A stretch of 64,000 bases of DNA from SIG603 sp964370635. GTDB lineage: Bacteria > Bacillota > Clostridia > Oscillospirales > Acutalibacteraceae. The stretch spans positions 56,197 to 120,196 of the forward strand of contig CAYJJU010000005.1 of assembly GCA_964370635.1 (NCBI GenBank), given 5' to 3'. A program made the position numbers and the translations under genes. Shown in pieces: positions 1 to 8,559 of the stretch (positions are counted from its first letter, which is position 1; each line of letters starts with the position of its first letter). The notes beneath the pieces are model-generated. The model was not told the origin of the DNA. It ran no database searches and was given only the letters and a program-made list of their open reading frames with translations.

Positions 1-4
1 AATA

Positions 5-30
5 GGGCAGTGGCGTGAGTACCACCGCCC
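5..30 (-). terminator. Hairpin downstream of the capsid gene
   Basis: Inverted repeat with arms at 5-13 and 22-30 (nine pairs, one mismatch), GC-rich, just downstream of the capsid stop codon on the minus strand. The window edge cuts off whatever follows, so a U-tract cannot be checked. It may be a terminator or a structured spacer before the next head gene. Confidence 0.4.
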
Positions 31-51
31 CCTTATTTAAACTTTTAAAAC

Positions 52-1059
52 TTATGGTGTTTTAAGCCCTTTTGCGGCATCTTTGTAGATTTTTGCAAAG
101 CCTGCAATCGTGCTAATTGTGGACATTTCAAGCTGTCTGTCTATGAGCTTGTCATGCTCTATAAGCACAGGCCCTGCTTGAACCATTTCAAGCGCGCAAG
201 TCTTATCAAGACCAATAAGCGTTTTAGCCGCCATTGACGGAATATGTATCACATTTGCGCCAAGCGGAGTTGCAAGCTTACCACTGCCGTGGAAGTTAAG
301 CCCTGCGTTTGCATCTTTAAACTCTGCAATTTGCATAAGTGTTTTAATCATGTCAGTTCCGGCAATTATGGTGTTTAGGCTAAACGGCGATAAGTCTCCC
401 CAAAGGCCTACTATGTCTCCGTAAGTAAGCGCCGCTGTCAAGGTTTTTGATGTAAGCGGATTGCTGTTTCCATCGCCTAAGGTAAGCACGTCCACCGCAT
501 CTTTCATTTGGCTTGTCGCAATATGTGCGCCTATTTGCCTTAAAGTAACCGTAAATAAGTCAATTTTTTGGTATCTTAAAGCCTCGTACGACGCCTTTAA
601 GAGTCTTCCTCTCTTTTTAAGGGTTACTAAATTTTCGGCAGTACTTACCGTTGTTTCCGGAATTGTCGCACCCTCTGTCACTACAGACAAGGCTTTTTCG
701 TCGTCTGTTAAATCAGAGTGGATACTGCGATAGTCCATAGAGTCTATTTTTGTGACCGTTGCCACCATTTCAGGCAGTCTGTTGACTTGCTCCATGCCTT
801 GTTTTATAGAGCGTGAAACATATTCGGGAAACAGTGCGGCACTTTGTGTTGTTGCAAAAAAGCTCTCCACAGGGTCTGAGGCCTCGCCTGCCACTTTAAT
901 ATTAAATCTCTTAAGCTGTCTTTGGTAGGCATCAAGCTTTTCAAGCTCTGTACCCACGTAATTTTTTGAGCTGTCTAACTCCTCTAACACTTGAGTAAAG
1001 GATTTTCCCGCAACTCTGTACATATCTTTTTCTAAATTAATTTTTTCAAAATAAGCCAT
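52..1059 (-). CDS. Phage major capsid protein (HK97-like)
   Basis: 335 residues, the usual size for an HK97-fold capsid subunit that assembles the icosahedral head. The first ~90 residues are charged and helix-rich like a scaffolding (delta) region. They are followed by the segment FFATTQSAALFPEYVSRSI (residues ~67-85), typical of clostridial phage capsids, and by a T/S/V-rich shell domain. The order terminase-portal-protease-capsid in the preceding four minus-strand genes strongly supports the call. ATG start with AAGGAAG eight bases upstream. Base composition is like the host's. The cleavage site cannot be placed. Confidence 0.85.
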   Translation of the reverse strand: MAYFEKINLEKDMYRVAGKSFTQVLEELDSSKNYVGTELEKLDAYQRQLKRFNIKVAGEASDPVESFFATTQSAALFPEYVSRSIKQGMEQVNRLPEMVATVTKIDSMDYRSIHSDLTDDEKALSVVTEGATIPETTVSTAENLVTLKKRGRLLKASYEALRYQKIDLFTVTLRQIGAHIATSQMKDAVDVLTLGDGNSNPLTSKTLTAALTYGDIVGLWGDLSPFSLNTIIAGTDMIKTLMQIAEFKDANAGLNFHGSGKLATPLGANVIHIPSMAAKTLIGLDKTCALEMVQAGPVLIEHDKLIDRQLEMSTISTIAGFAKIYKDAAKGLKTP

Positions 1060-1072
1060 AAATACTTCCTTT

Positions 1073-1963
1073 CTAAATTACAAAATCTTCATAGGCTGCC
1101 GCACTTTCTTTTTGTGCAAACAGTTGTGGTTTTATTGGAACATTTTCCTGTGCCATTTCATAAAACACGGCTTCAAGGCTTTCAAGCTCTTTTATGTCGA
1201 GCGCCTTTAATATGCTTTCAAGCACGTTTTGCGGTATGCCTTTTTGTACCAGCATTCCATATCTCCTTACAGAGTTTTCAAGTTTTTCCCTGTAAATTTT
1301 GCCCCAACTCGCTTCTTTTTCAAGTTTTTCTATCTTCTCTTTTAAAAGCTGTGTCTGTTTTATAGTTTCGCCGTCTTGTATGTTTTCGCTTACGTATTTT
1401 ACAACCCCTGCCTTTCGCTGTGCCGGAACGGCCACAAAAGAGAACTCATACGCATCACTTGCGTGGTCTAAAATTTTCACACAAAGTTTTCCATTATAAG
1501 TTTTTCCTTTTTGATGACTGCATTCCTCGCCTTGGCAAATACTGCATATTGTTTTTTCGATATTACAAGAAATGCTGACCTCTTTTAATATACCGCTTTC
1601 TATTTTCGAGATTAAATCGCTGTTTTTCTCGGTTTTAGGAATGTATGCCCATGCCTTTAATGCGGTGTATATTTCCCCTAAAGAAGTTTCTTTTTCCCTG
1701 TCCTCTATAATTTGGGTCTTGTAAATTCTTGCCGTTTGGTTTTCACTTTTTCTTTCGTGATTAAGTATTCCTGTCTTTCCAACAAACAACTCTGCAAGCT
1801 CGTTTAATGCCTTGATGGAAAAACTTTCATAATCTCTGTCCACAAGGTTGTCGCAAAGTATTACCGAAAAAGTATATACTTCCTCCTCTTTAAACTCTCT
1901 TCTCGTATAGCTGTTTATTAGCTTTAAATCCTCATTAATCTGAGGGTTTTGCTGTGTTGCCAC
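1073..1963 (-). CDS. Phage prohead maturation protease
   Basis: 296 residues between portal and capsid, the standard place for the protease that processes the scaffold and capsid during head maturation. Candidate catalytic residues are His69 (in GILNHERK) and Ser130/Ser132 (in KEVSISCN), followed by the SFVAVPAQ strand at ~175-182, as in HK97-type prohead proteases. An unusual insert at ~140-161 holds Cys140, Cys143, Cys148, His150 and Cys161, which could bind zinc. The C-terminal third is charged and coiled, possibly a scaffold. GTG start preceded by GGAGGTG inside the portal gene, giving a 29-base overlap. Confidence 0.75.
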   Translation of the reverse strand: MATQQNPQINEDLKLINSYTRREFKEEEVYTFSVILCDNLVDRDYESFSIKALNELAELFVGKTGILNHERKSENQTARIYKTQIIEDREKETSLGEIYTALKAWAYIPKTEKNSDLISKIESGILKEVSISCNIEKTICSICQGEECSHQKGKTYNGKLCVKILDHASDAYEFSFVAVPAQRKAGVVKYVSENIQDGETIKQTQLLKEKIEKLEKEASWGKIYREKLENSVRRYGMLVQKGIPQNVLESILKALDIKELESLEAVFYEMAQENVPIKPQLFAQKESAAAYEDFVI

Positions 1964-3044
1964 TTACTTTCACCTCCAATTCTTTTGCCCTTGCATGATT
2001 TAGCACCGCCGTCGAGTGGTCAAGCTCGTCTTGCATTGTGATATCGTCCCAGACGATGTTTATTTTGTCGTCCTTGCCGTTTAGTAATAGCCATGTTTTG
2101 CAAATTTTCATTATTACGGGCTCTATTAGCCTTCTGTATGATTCAAGCTCGCTTGTGAGTATGTCGGCTTGTTGGCTTGACATTCGCTCTGTCGATGACC
2201 ATGAAAGGCCCAGTAAAAACGGCGGAAGCCCTATTTTTGCCACAATTTGCTCAAGCATTTGCCTTACGGGAATATTGCTGTCTAGTATTTGATTGTCTGC
2301 CCCTATTGCTTTTATGTTCACATCTCCCACGGCGACAAAATCGTTAATTTCTGTGCTACGCATTGCCTTTTGCCATTCTTTTGCAATATTTTTTGCTTTT
2401 TCCGGCGCATAGGCCGAGTCATCACTTTTTGTTGTAACGGCAAAGCGCACATTGCCCACTCTTTCCCAATTTGTGCCAAGTGTTTTGTATATCTTTAAAA
2501 GTATATCGCTTACAAAAGGCAGTCCTTGTAAAATAGACACCCCCATAATCTCTCCGGACGGAGGATTAAGCGATGACATCAATAAAAGTTGTGGATATGG
2601 GCAGGCTGTTCTTTTGCCTGCTTCAATCAAAAACACTTTCACATCAAGCGGCGACACTTCTTTAAGCTCTATATCGTCTAAAGATGCATTGTATAGGGCA
2701 TAGGGTACAGAGTTTTTCAAAACTATCTCTCCCACCGCAGTGCCATAGCTTAACAGGTCTTCAAAATATGTGTTGATAAAGCAGTCTATGCCTTGCCCCA
2801 ATGCGCCCACCTTGACGGTTTTCAAGAAATACTCAAGCTCTTCCTCGTCTTCACACTCCACCTTAAAACTGCCTATTAGGCGACATATTTTTAGTATTGC
2901 AGCGCTCACAATCGGAACACATTCCTTTAAGAGTTTATAAAGCTCTCTGCACTCTGGGTAGGCTGTGGTATTATACAAATCTTTTTCCCTTGTCTGCACC
3001 GCCACTGCGACATCCTGTGCCGGTTTTCTCTTAATTAATCCCAA
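1935..3044 (-). CDS. Phage portal protein
   Basis: 369 residues. Portal proteins form the dodecameric DNA channel at one head vertex. The C-terminal segment IGLPPFLLGLSWSSTERMS followed by a helix ending near ESYRRLIEPVI is the characteristic portal stem and wing pattern, with conserved acidic residues in the N-terminal half. It lies directly downstream of the large terminase (10-base overlap) and overlaps the protease gene. TTG start with AGGAGAGGG upstream. It is somewhat short for a portal but without an evident break. Confidence 0.8.
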   Translation of the reverse strand: MGLIKRKPAQDVAVAVQTREKDLYNTTAYPECRELYKLLKECVPIVSAAILKICRLIGSFKVECEDEEELEYFLKTVKVGALGQGIDCFINTYFEDLLSYGTAVGEIVLKNSVPYALYNASLDDIELKEVSPLDVKVFLIEAGKRTACPYPQLLLMSSLNPPSGEIMGVSILQGLPFVSDILLKIYKTLGTNWERVGNVRFAVTTKSDDSAYAPEKAKNIAKEWQKAMRSTEINDFVAVGDVNIKAIGADNQILDSNIPVRQMLEQIVAKIGLPPFLLGLSWSSTERMSSQQADILTSELESYRRLIEPVIMKICKTWLLLNGKDDKINIVWDDITMQDELDHSTAVLNHARAKELEVKVSGNTAKPSD

Positions 3045-4309
3045 AATCCCTCTCCTTTCTCGCTATTTGTTTCACGCCTTACAGCAAAAGAGCAAAAAGC
3101 GCCGTCCTGCGATAAGAGTGTCGATACAAAATAGCGTATATCGTCCATTGCGTGATCGTTTTCTTTTTTTGGGCTGTCTGTGCCGTTATTCCAAGAGTAC
3201 AGCCCAAATTCTTTTATGGTGTTATGGCAGTTTGAGCATATTTTAATTTTTCCGCTTTTAAGCGCACTGCTCACCCTTCTTATTCCGTCTGTCACGTTAT
3301 TTTTTGCCGGAAGAACATTAAATTCGCCCTGCTTTTTGACAAGTGTTATAAAGCTTGCGGCCGACGGGTCTACCACTAACACCGACACATGTTTCCCCTC
3401 ACATAAAGCGCACATTTTTTCATAATGCTCCTCGTCTGTGTTTTGATATTCCTCCGACCGTGAGTCGAAATAATACTCGTCCACCCTATACCAACTGCCC
3501 TTGCACAGCCCCCACAGCCCTACAGATGTGGGATTTACCGTGCCATAATCCATAGAAAGCACCCAGTCTTCAAAGTACAAATCTTTAGAGTCAAAGAACA
3601 TGTTCTGCATCATAAAGGGATACACAAGCCCTTGGGCCTGCACCCATTGCCCTAATATAAAACGCTTATAAAACACACCTGAAAAAAGGTTTTCGTATCT
3701 CTTTCTTGTTTGTACCGACAGTGACGGGTTGTCCTTCATTGTAAAGTGGATATAAAGTGCATTTTTTTCTTTAAGTTTTGTTATCCAGTTTGTGTAAAAC
3801 CAGTGAAACGGACTTTCGGGGTTGCAGTTAAACCAAAATTTTGCCCCCTCTACAGAGCATCTTGCAAGCGCCTGCTCTACAAAAGAGCGAGGCATAAGCG
3901 CCACCTCATCAAACAGCACTCCCGACAGGGTCATGCCCTGAATTAATGCGCCCGAGGACTCATCTTTTCCCCCAAATAAATAGACGGTAATTGACCTGCC
4001 CCGTGATGATATTATCAGTTTGTTTTCTGAAATTTTTAAAACACACGAAAAACCAAGTTCTTCTAGCACGGGCGATATTTCAGAGACAATATTTCTTTTT
4101 ACTGCTCTTATGGTTTTACCGCAGATGGCAAAACTGCCTTTTTCCATCTCAAAATACGCCCATAATATAAACGAAACCGACATGCAAAGCGTTTTTCCGC
4201 TTCTTACCGCGCCGTCACAAATTATTGCCGTCTTTGATGCAAGGGGACTTCCCTTGCACCACCAACAGAGCGCTCTCATTTGCTTTTTTGAAAATTTTAC
4301 GGCATTCAC
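3035..4309 (-). CDS. Phage terminase large subunit (PBSX/Terminase_3 type)
   Basis: 424 residues; the ATP-driven DNA packaging motor with headful nuclease. The ATPase domain has a Walker A at residues 33-40 (GAVRSGKT) and a Walker B at ~131-135 (VLFDE). The RuvC-like nuclease domain carries Asp254 (SMDYGT), Asp314 (VVDPSA) and an acidic cluster at ~386-390 (DHAMDD). All key residues are present, so the protein looks intact. It overlaps the upstream TerS-like gene by four bases and the portal by ten, consistent with one translation-coupled operon. Confidence 0.92.
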   Translation of the reverse strand: MNAVKFSKKQMRALCWWCKGSPLASKTAIICDGAVRSGKTLCMSVSFILWAYFEMEKGSFAICGKTIRAVKRNIVSEISPVLEELGFSCVLKISENKLIISSRGRSITVYLFGGKDESSGALIQGMTLSGVLFDEVALMPRSFVEQALARCSVEGAKFWFNCNPESPFHWFYTNWITKLKEKNALYIHFTMKDNPSLSVQTRKRYENLFSGVFYKRFILGQWVQAQGLVYPFMMQNMFFDSKDLYFEDWVLSMDYGTVNPTSVGLWGLCKGSWYRVDEYYFDSRSEEYQNTDEEHYEKMCALCEGKHVSVLVVDPSAASFITLVKKQGEFNVLPAKNNVTDGIRRVSSALKSGKIKICSNCHNTIKEFGLYSWNNGTDSPKKENDHAMDDIRYFVSTLLSQDGAFCSFAVRRETNSEKGEGFWD

Positions 4310-4599
4310 TCTTCATCACCGCCTAAGGCTTTCGCTCCATCAAGTAGAGCCTTATAAAAATTAGGATTTAAACTGTTTGTCATGCTGTAATTTTCCATAC
4401 ACTCAAGCGCCTTAAGCCTGTCAAAAAATTTAATTTCCATTGCGCCACCCTTGGCCCTCTTAATTTCCGATACCGAAAATAAATCCAAATTTTTTAATGC
4501 CCTATAGCTAATGTCCTCGCAAAACAAGAGTCTTACAGAGTCTGCAATGCTTCCAAAGGCTATTTTTTCATAGCCCTCTAAAACTTTATCTTTTTCCAT
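4306..4599 (-). CDS. Terminase small subunit-like protein lacking the HTH half
   Basis: 97 residues from the ATG with GAGGTG just upstream; an alternative GTG at 4653 has no visible ribosome site. The segment KGGAMEIKFFDRLKALE matches the C-terminal part of Terminase_2-type small subunits, and the position before TerL fits. Family members usually have an N-terminal helix-turn-helix of ~60 residues that recognises pac/cos DNA. Nothing like it is encoded upstream, where an AbiE terminator lies. The element therefore has either an unusual headless TerS or a truncation. Function in packaging is inferred. Confidence 0.6.
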   Translation of the reverse strand: MEKDKVLEGYEKIAFGSIADSVRLLFCEDISYRALKNLDLFSVSEIKRAKGGAMEIKFFDRLKALECMENYSMTNSLNPNFYKALLDGAKALGGDEE

Positions 4600-4672
4600 A
4601 AACACCTCGAAACTATCTATATTAAAAAAAGCTCGGCCGAAAACTTCTTTCACTTATAACCCAAAAAGCAAA

Positions 4673-4700
4673 AAAAGTTTCCCAAAAAAGGGAAACTTTT
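4673..4700 (-). terminator. Terminator after the abiE operon
   Basis: Perfect 11-bp stem (4673-4683 with 4690-4700) and an A6 loop, flanked by A/T runs on both sides. It can act in both directions. On the minus strand it lies 50 bases after the AbiEii stop codon and separates the abiE operon from the phage packaging genes. Confidence 0.8.
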
Positions 4701-4749
4701 CAAAAATTATTTTTTTATTTTGTTTTTTTGGTGGAAATTTGGAGGAATT

Positions 4750-5676
4750 TTAGCTTTTTGCCTTCGTTTGCTGCCACAAACTACTATCAATTATTTTCTC
4801 AAGCACCTGTACGGCGGTATCATACGACACTTTTTCAAATAACAATTCCTCGGTAACGCTTTCATAATCATGCCTATACACCTCTTTTATGATTATGGTT
4901 TTTAGTAAGTCTTTTAAATCAATTCCATCTTGTGCGGATAAGCACGCTGGGTGTTTTGCACGTTCTTTTCTTGTTAATTCAAATAAATCTTTTAACTCAT
5001 CGTCTATTTTTACTGCGTCATACAGCTTGTATAAGTCATAAATATGTCGTGAATGTTCGGTAATTTTATCATCAATATAATAATCTCCTAGGGCAAATAA
5101 TTTTTCGATAAATGTTCGTCTTATATTTTGAACTTTTATCTCAAAAGTACTCAAGGAAAACTGCTTTATAATATCATCCCTGTTTTCTTTTTTTAAGTAA
5201 TCGTAAATCATAGATGCCGCTGTCATTTTATCAGTCGGATGTGAGCGAATAAACAGTGAAGTTTCCACTATAAGATTTTGCTTTAGCTTTATAAATTCAA
5301 ACGCAGACGGAAAGTCTATAATATATTTATTATAATCCCTCCTACTCCTTACATCATCGGTATTATTTAATTTGAAATTTAACCGATTAATTGCCCAAAC
5401 TATATTGGCTTTCAATTCCTTACGCTGTCCTTCGGTAGGTCTGCTAGCACAGTCTAAATTTAAATCTATATCCTCAGAAAAACGCTGTATTAATTTATAA
5501 CATTTAGAAAGTGATGTGCCACCTTTAAAAATAATATTGGGTTGTTTTTCGATTAATAATTTTAGAAATGCGGTGACATAATAATCTTTTTCTATAATCC
5601 CCGGTTGAACGCCTATGTCTTCCGACACAAAAAGAATTATCTGTCTAAATAACTCTTTATCATGGTGCAATGTCAT
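4750..5676 (-). CDS. abiEii: AbiEii-type nucleotidyltransferase toxin
   Basis: 308 residues. The family is the toxin of type IV toxin-antitoxin systems first known from phage abortive infection; it is a DNA polymerase beta-fold nucleotidyltransferase that modifies RNA. The signature GGTSLSK lies at residues 52-58 and SEDIDL, with the metal-binding Asp pair, at 67-72; both are intact. It follows abiEi with a 17-base overlap, the usual antitoxin-then-toxin order. ATG start with GAGGT upstream. Expected to act in the cytoplasm. Confidence 0.88.
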   Translation of the reverse strand: MTLHHDKELFRQIILFVSEDIGVQPGIIEKDYYVTAFLKLLIEKQPNIIFKGGTSLSKCYKLIQRFSEDIDLNLDCASRPTEGQRKELKANIVWAINRLNFKLNNTDDVRSRRDYNKYIIDFPSAFEFIKLKQNLIVETSLFIRSHPTDKMTAASMIYDYLKKENRDDIIKQFSLSTFEIKVQNIRRTFIEKLFALGDYYIDDKITEHSRHIYDLYKLYDAVKIDDELKDLFELTRKERAKHPACLSAQDGIDLKDLLKTIIIKEVYRHDYESVTEELLFEKVSYDTAVQVLEKIIDSSLWQQTKAKS

Positions 5677-6280
5677 ACACTACCTCGCTTTCTACCATTG
5701 TTCGCATGGCTTTGTCTGGGAAATATGGGGCATATTTTGAAATAGTTTGACGTGTGACTCCATTTTCTTTGATGAAATCTATGACTTTTTTTCGCTTTTC
5801 TTTATCATAAAACTTCGCATCTGTGCCGTTCATAAGTTCAAGAAAACTCATGGTTGCAACATTTTCACGACTTACCGTCGTCCTTGAACGGCGAAGCGTT
5901 ACATTCAGACTTCCTACAGGTATTTCTCGTACTCTTGACACCTCGTTATTAGTGTATACCTCCATAGTATTTGGCATTTGAGTCGAAAGCCCTAGCATAT
6001 TCATAAATGTCGTTCCCGAAAAATATCCGAAAATGTCGTTTCCACTTTCTATATATTTTTTTGAGACTACCTTGCGTGGGTCAAGTTTGCTTTTTCCTAA
6101 AATTGTCTGAGTTGGAATATAGTAAACCCCCCTATCAAAACGTATCAGTTTTTCTTCTTTACATAGTCCCCCAACTGCTTTTTTTATCCACGGCAATGAG
6201 TATCCCTCAAACGATATTTCACTGAGCAAAACGACTTCATTATATCCATATTTTTTTATAAGATAATTATAAAACTCCAT
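5660..6280 (-). CDS. abiEi: AbiEi-type antitoxin / winged-helix regulator
   Basis: 206 residues from the ATG preceded by AAGGAG at a spacing of eight; the GTG six bases earlier is too close to that site. The N-terminal ~60 residues read as a winged helix (…WIKKAVGGLCKEEKLIRFDRGVYY…) and the remainder is the antitoxin domain. In AbiE systems this protein represses the shared promoter and counteracts AbiEii. The pair sits between a phage-like element and the chromosomal htrA gene, so it could be cargo of the element or a separate defence locus. Confidence 0.8.
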   Translation of the reverse strand: MEFYNYLIKKYGYNEVVLLSEISFEGYSLPWIKKAVGGLCKEEKLIRFDRGVYYIPTQTILGKSKLDPRKVVSKKYIESGNDIFGYFSGTTFMNMLGLSTQMPNTMEVYTNNEVSRVREIPVGSLNVTLRRSRTTVSRENVATMSFLELMNGTDAKFYDKEKRKKVIDFIKENGVTRQTISKYAPYFPDKAMRTMVESEVVYDIAP

Positions 6281-6321
6281 AAACACAGCTCCTTATTCAT
6301 AGTATGCTTTCTTTCAATAAA

Positions 6322-6350
6322 ATTATACTACTTTTAACTCAAAATGTCAA
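6322..6350 (-). promoter_or_regulatory. Consensus sigma-A promoter of abiEi-abiEii
   Basis: On the minus strand: TTGACA at 6350-6345, a 17-bp spacer and TATAAT at 6327-6322, 40 bases before the abiEi start. Both hexamers are perfect consensus, unusual for a toxin operon unless it is strongly repressed. AbiEi is the likely repressor. Confidence 0.8.
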
Positions 6351-6372
6351 TTATAGTGTATTTAACTTTATA

Positions 6373-6414
6373 AAAATACCGCTCAAGGATTTATGCACGC
6401 TTGAGCGGTATTTT
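6373..6414 (-). terminator. Terminator after htrA
   Basis: Perfect 15-bp stem (6373-6387 with 6400-6414) and a 12-base loop, placed 21 bases beyond the htrA stop codon on the minus strand. A and T tails form part of the stem on both sides, so it may work in both directions. It insulates htrA from the abiE promoter. Confidence 0.75.
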
Positions 6415-6435
6415 CCTTATTAGATTAATTTCAAC

Positions 6436-7827
6436 CTAGTTCCCCACAGGGTTATCTGCTATCACTCTTTCGTACTGAGAAAGGGTTACTGTTATTTCAA
6501 TTCCCATTTTACCTTCAAGCTGTCTGTCTACTGTTAGGGTCACGGTGTCGCCTGGGCTTTTTGTTGTTACTACCGATGTGATTGTTTGCCCTGTTGTGAC
6601 TTCCACTCCATCGATAGATGTTATGATATCGCCTTCTTTAAGCCCTGCTGCATATGCTTCTTCACTTGTGACTTCTGCAACATACATTCCTGCTGTTAGT
6701 CCGTAGAAGCCTGCTGTCATTGAGTCTAAATATTGACCCGATATGCCCACTATCGCCCTGTCGTATACGTATCCATATTCTTTAAGGTCTGAAATTATCG
6801 GCTGTACTGTTTCTGTTGGAATTGCAAATCCTAGGCTTTCATAGCCCTCTGCAACTATTTTTATTGTGTTAATTCCTATGACTTGTCCGTACTCATTGAC
6901 AAGCGCACCGCCTGAGTTGCCTGGGTTTATTGCGGCGTCTGTTTGGATGTAGTTCATTGTGTAACCTGAGTCGCTTGTCACTTCACGATTTAGCGCCGAT
7001 ACATAGCCCACTGTTACTGTAGAGCTTAGTCCGCCCGGATTTCCTATTGCTACCACTTCTTCGCCGACTGCTAAATCATTTGCAGAGCCAAACTCTGCCA
7101 CGGTAAGGCCTGTGGCCTCTATTTTTAATAGGGCAAGGTCTGTAACCTCGTCACCGCCTACTAATGTTGCTTCATAGGTAGTGCCGTCATGAAGAACTAT
7201 TTTGTAAGATGTTGCATCTGCAATTACGTGTTGATTTGTAATTATATAGCCGTCTTCGCTCATAATTACGCCTGAGCCCTCGCTAATTGGTGATAAATCT
7301 GTGCTTTGGGTGCTGCCTTGCCCAAAACCAAAACCTGTGTTCATCGGTGCAAAACTTTGAACAGATACTACCGACGGCACTACTTTTTCTGCAATTTCTT
7401 CAGGTGTTAAGGCGCTTACCGTGCTAACATCTGTGATGTTTGTGTTGCTGTCCACCACTTGGGCTATGGTAAATGCAGAGTTTGAGTCACCGCCCTCGAC
7501 ATTTATTACGCCATATTGTAGCATCAGTGCAAATGCCGATACCGAAATTGTCGCCGAAAAGACACAGCACAGTGCCCCTGCAAGTAAACGTCTGCCAAAT
7601 TTTGACTTTGCTTTTTTTGGTGGCTCTACATGTGGCTCTACAGGATTTGCATGAGTCGGAATGTAGTTTGTTTCGCTTTGTGTGTTTTGCGCACTCCAAG
7701 TGTAATAAGAATTATCGTTATAATGTGGTGTGTTAAATTCTGGTTGATTTTGGTTTGTTTCAAAATTTTGATTATCAAAATCGTTATTGTCTGTTGATTT
7801 ATTATTGTTTTCGTATGGGTTATACAT
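6436..7827 (-). CDS. htrA: Membrane-anchored HtrA/DegP serine protease with PDZ
   Basis: 463 residues. A cytoplasmic N-terminal tail (~1-75) very rich in Asn, Gln, Tyr and Pro is followed by one membrane segment (~81-104). The trypsin-like domain has the complete triad: His200 (ITNQHVI), Asp230 (VTDLALLK) and Ser305 (PGNSGGAL). A single PDZ domain spans ~360-450. It degrades or refolds damaged proteins at the outer face of the membrane. ATG start with GGAGTG upstream. A 125-base gap with A/T-rich sequence separates it from the ECF gene, so it probably has its own promoter. Confidence 0.93.
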   Translation of the reverse strand: MYNPYENNNKSTDNNDFDNQNFETNQNQPEFNTPHYNDNSYYTWSAQNTQSETNYIPTHANPVEPHVEPPKKAKSKFGRRLLAGALCCVFSATISVSAFALMLQYGVINVEGGDSNSAFTIAQVVDSNTNITDVSTVSALTPEEIAEKVVPSVVSVQSFAPMNTGFGFGQGSTQSTDLSPISEGSGVIMSEDGYIITNQHVIADATSYKIVLHDGTTYEATLVGGDEVTDLALLKIEATGLTVAEFGSANDLAVGEEVVAIGNPGGLSSTVTVGYVSALNREVTSDSGYTMNYIQTDAAINPGNSGGALVNEYGQVIGINTIKIVAEGYESLGFAIPTETVQPIISDLKEYGYVYDRAIVGISGQYLDSMTAGFYGLTAGMYVAEVTSEEAYAAGLKEGDIITSIDGVEVTTGQTITSVVTTKSPGDTVTLTVDRQLEGKMGIEITVTLSQYERVIADNPVGN

Positions 7828-7952
7828 AAAAAATTCACTCCTTCAATTGTCGTCACTTTTGTTAGTGTTTGTTTGCTATGGTCTTATTATTAAACACTTA
7901 TGTGATGATAATGTGAAAGAGTGATTTATTTTAGATGAACTTTTACTGTTAT

Positions 7953-8540
7953 TTACGTGGTTTTTTCTTGACTTAAATTTTGCGGTTTTTTAAGCAGTCC
8001 GCTCTTTACAAGGGCGGCTCTTACCATCATGCATAAAGGCACTGCAATTATTATTGCAATAACCGCATTAACTACCGATGTGCCAAGCCTTGTTATCATT
8101 GCGGGAAGGAGCGCCTGTGCCGCACTGCCCTCAAGTATGCCTGAAATATAGCTTTTTGAAAGGTAAAGAACTATGTACACAACTTGACCCATGGCAGAAA
8201 ACGAAATTCTTGTCACTAAAAGTTTTACACCTGTTTTTTTGCTGTTTGCAATAAAACCCGGCAGCATTGCAAGTAAAAATTTAAACACAAAGGTAAAAGG
8301 TGCCGACGTTATATAAACGGGGTTTGTAAGGTCATAAAGGGCCGAGCCTATGCCTGCCGAAAGTCCTCCGCCCACAGGTCCTAAAACCAGTCCTGACAAA
8401 AGACAAAACGCATTGCCAAGATGTATGCGGCTTACGTCGCCTATTGCAATTGGTATCGGTATGCTTAAAAAGTTTGATACAAATACCAGTGCCCCAAACA
8501 CGCCTATCAGTGAAATTTTATATATTTTAGTTCTCTCCAT
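7953..8540 (-). CDS. ECF transporter S component (substrate unknown)
   Basis: 195 residues from the ATG with GGAGGT four bases upstream; a longer TTG start would cover that ribosome site. About five to six hydrophobic segments and the region VLGPVGGGLSAGIGSALYD are typical of the small vitamin-binding membrane subunit of energy-coupling factor transporters. It would work with shared EcfA/A'/T proteins encoded elsewhere. It lies 19 bases after the malic enzyme gene, probably cotranscribed. No riboswitch is visible to reveal the substrate. Folate, thiamine, pantothenate and queuosine-type S proteins are all possible. Confidence 0.8.
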   Translation of the reverse strand: MERTKIYKISLIGVFGALVFVSNFLSIPIPIAIGDVSRIHLGNAFCLLSGLVLGPVGGGLSAGIGSALYDLTNPVYITSAPFTFVFKFLLAMLPGFIANSKKTGVKLLVTRISFSAMGQVVYIVLYLSKSYISGILEGSAAQALLPAMITRLGTSVVNAVIAIIIAVPLCMMVRAALVKSGLLKKPQNLSQEKTT

Positions 8541-8559
8541 TTTTACCTCCAAAATTCGG

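Noticed and set aside
6287..6435. Phage attachment site next to abiE
   Set aside because: I see no direct repeat or tRNA fragment here that matches another part of the window.
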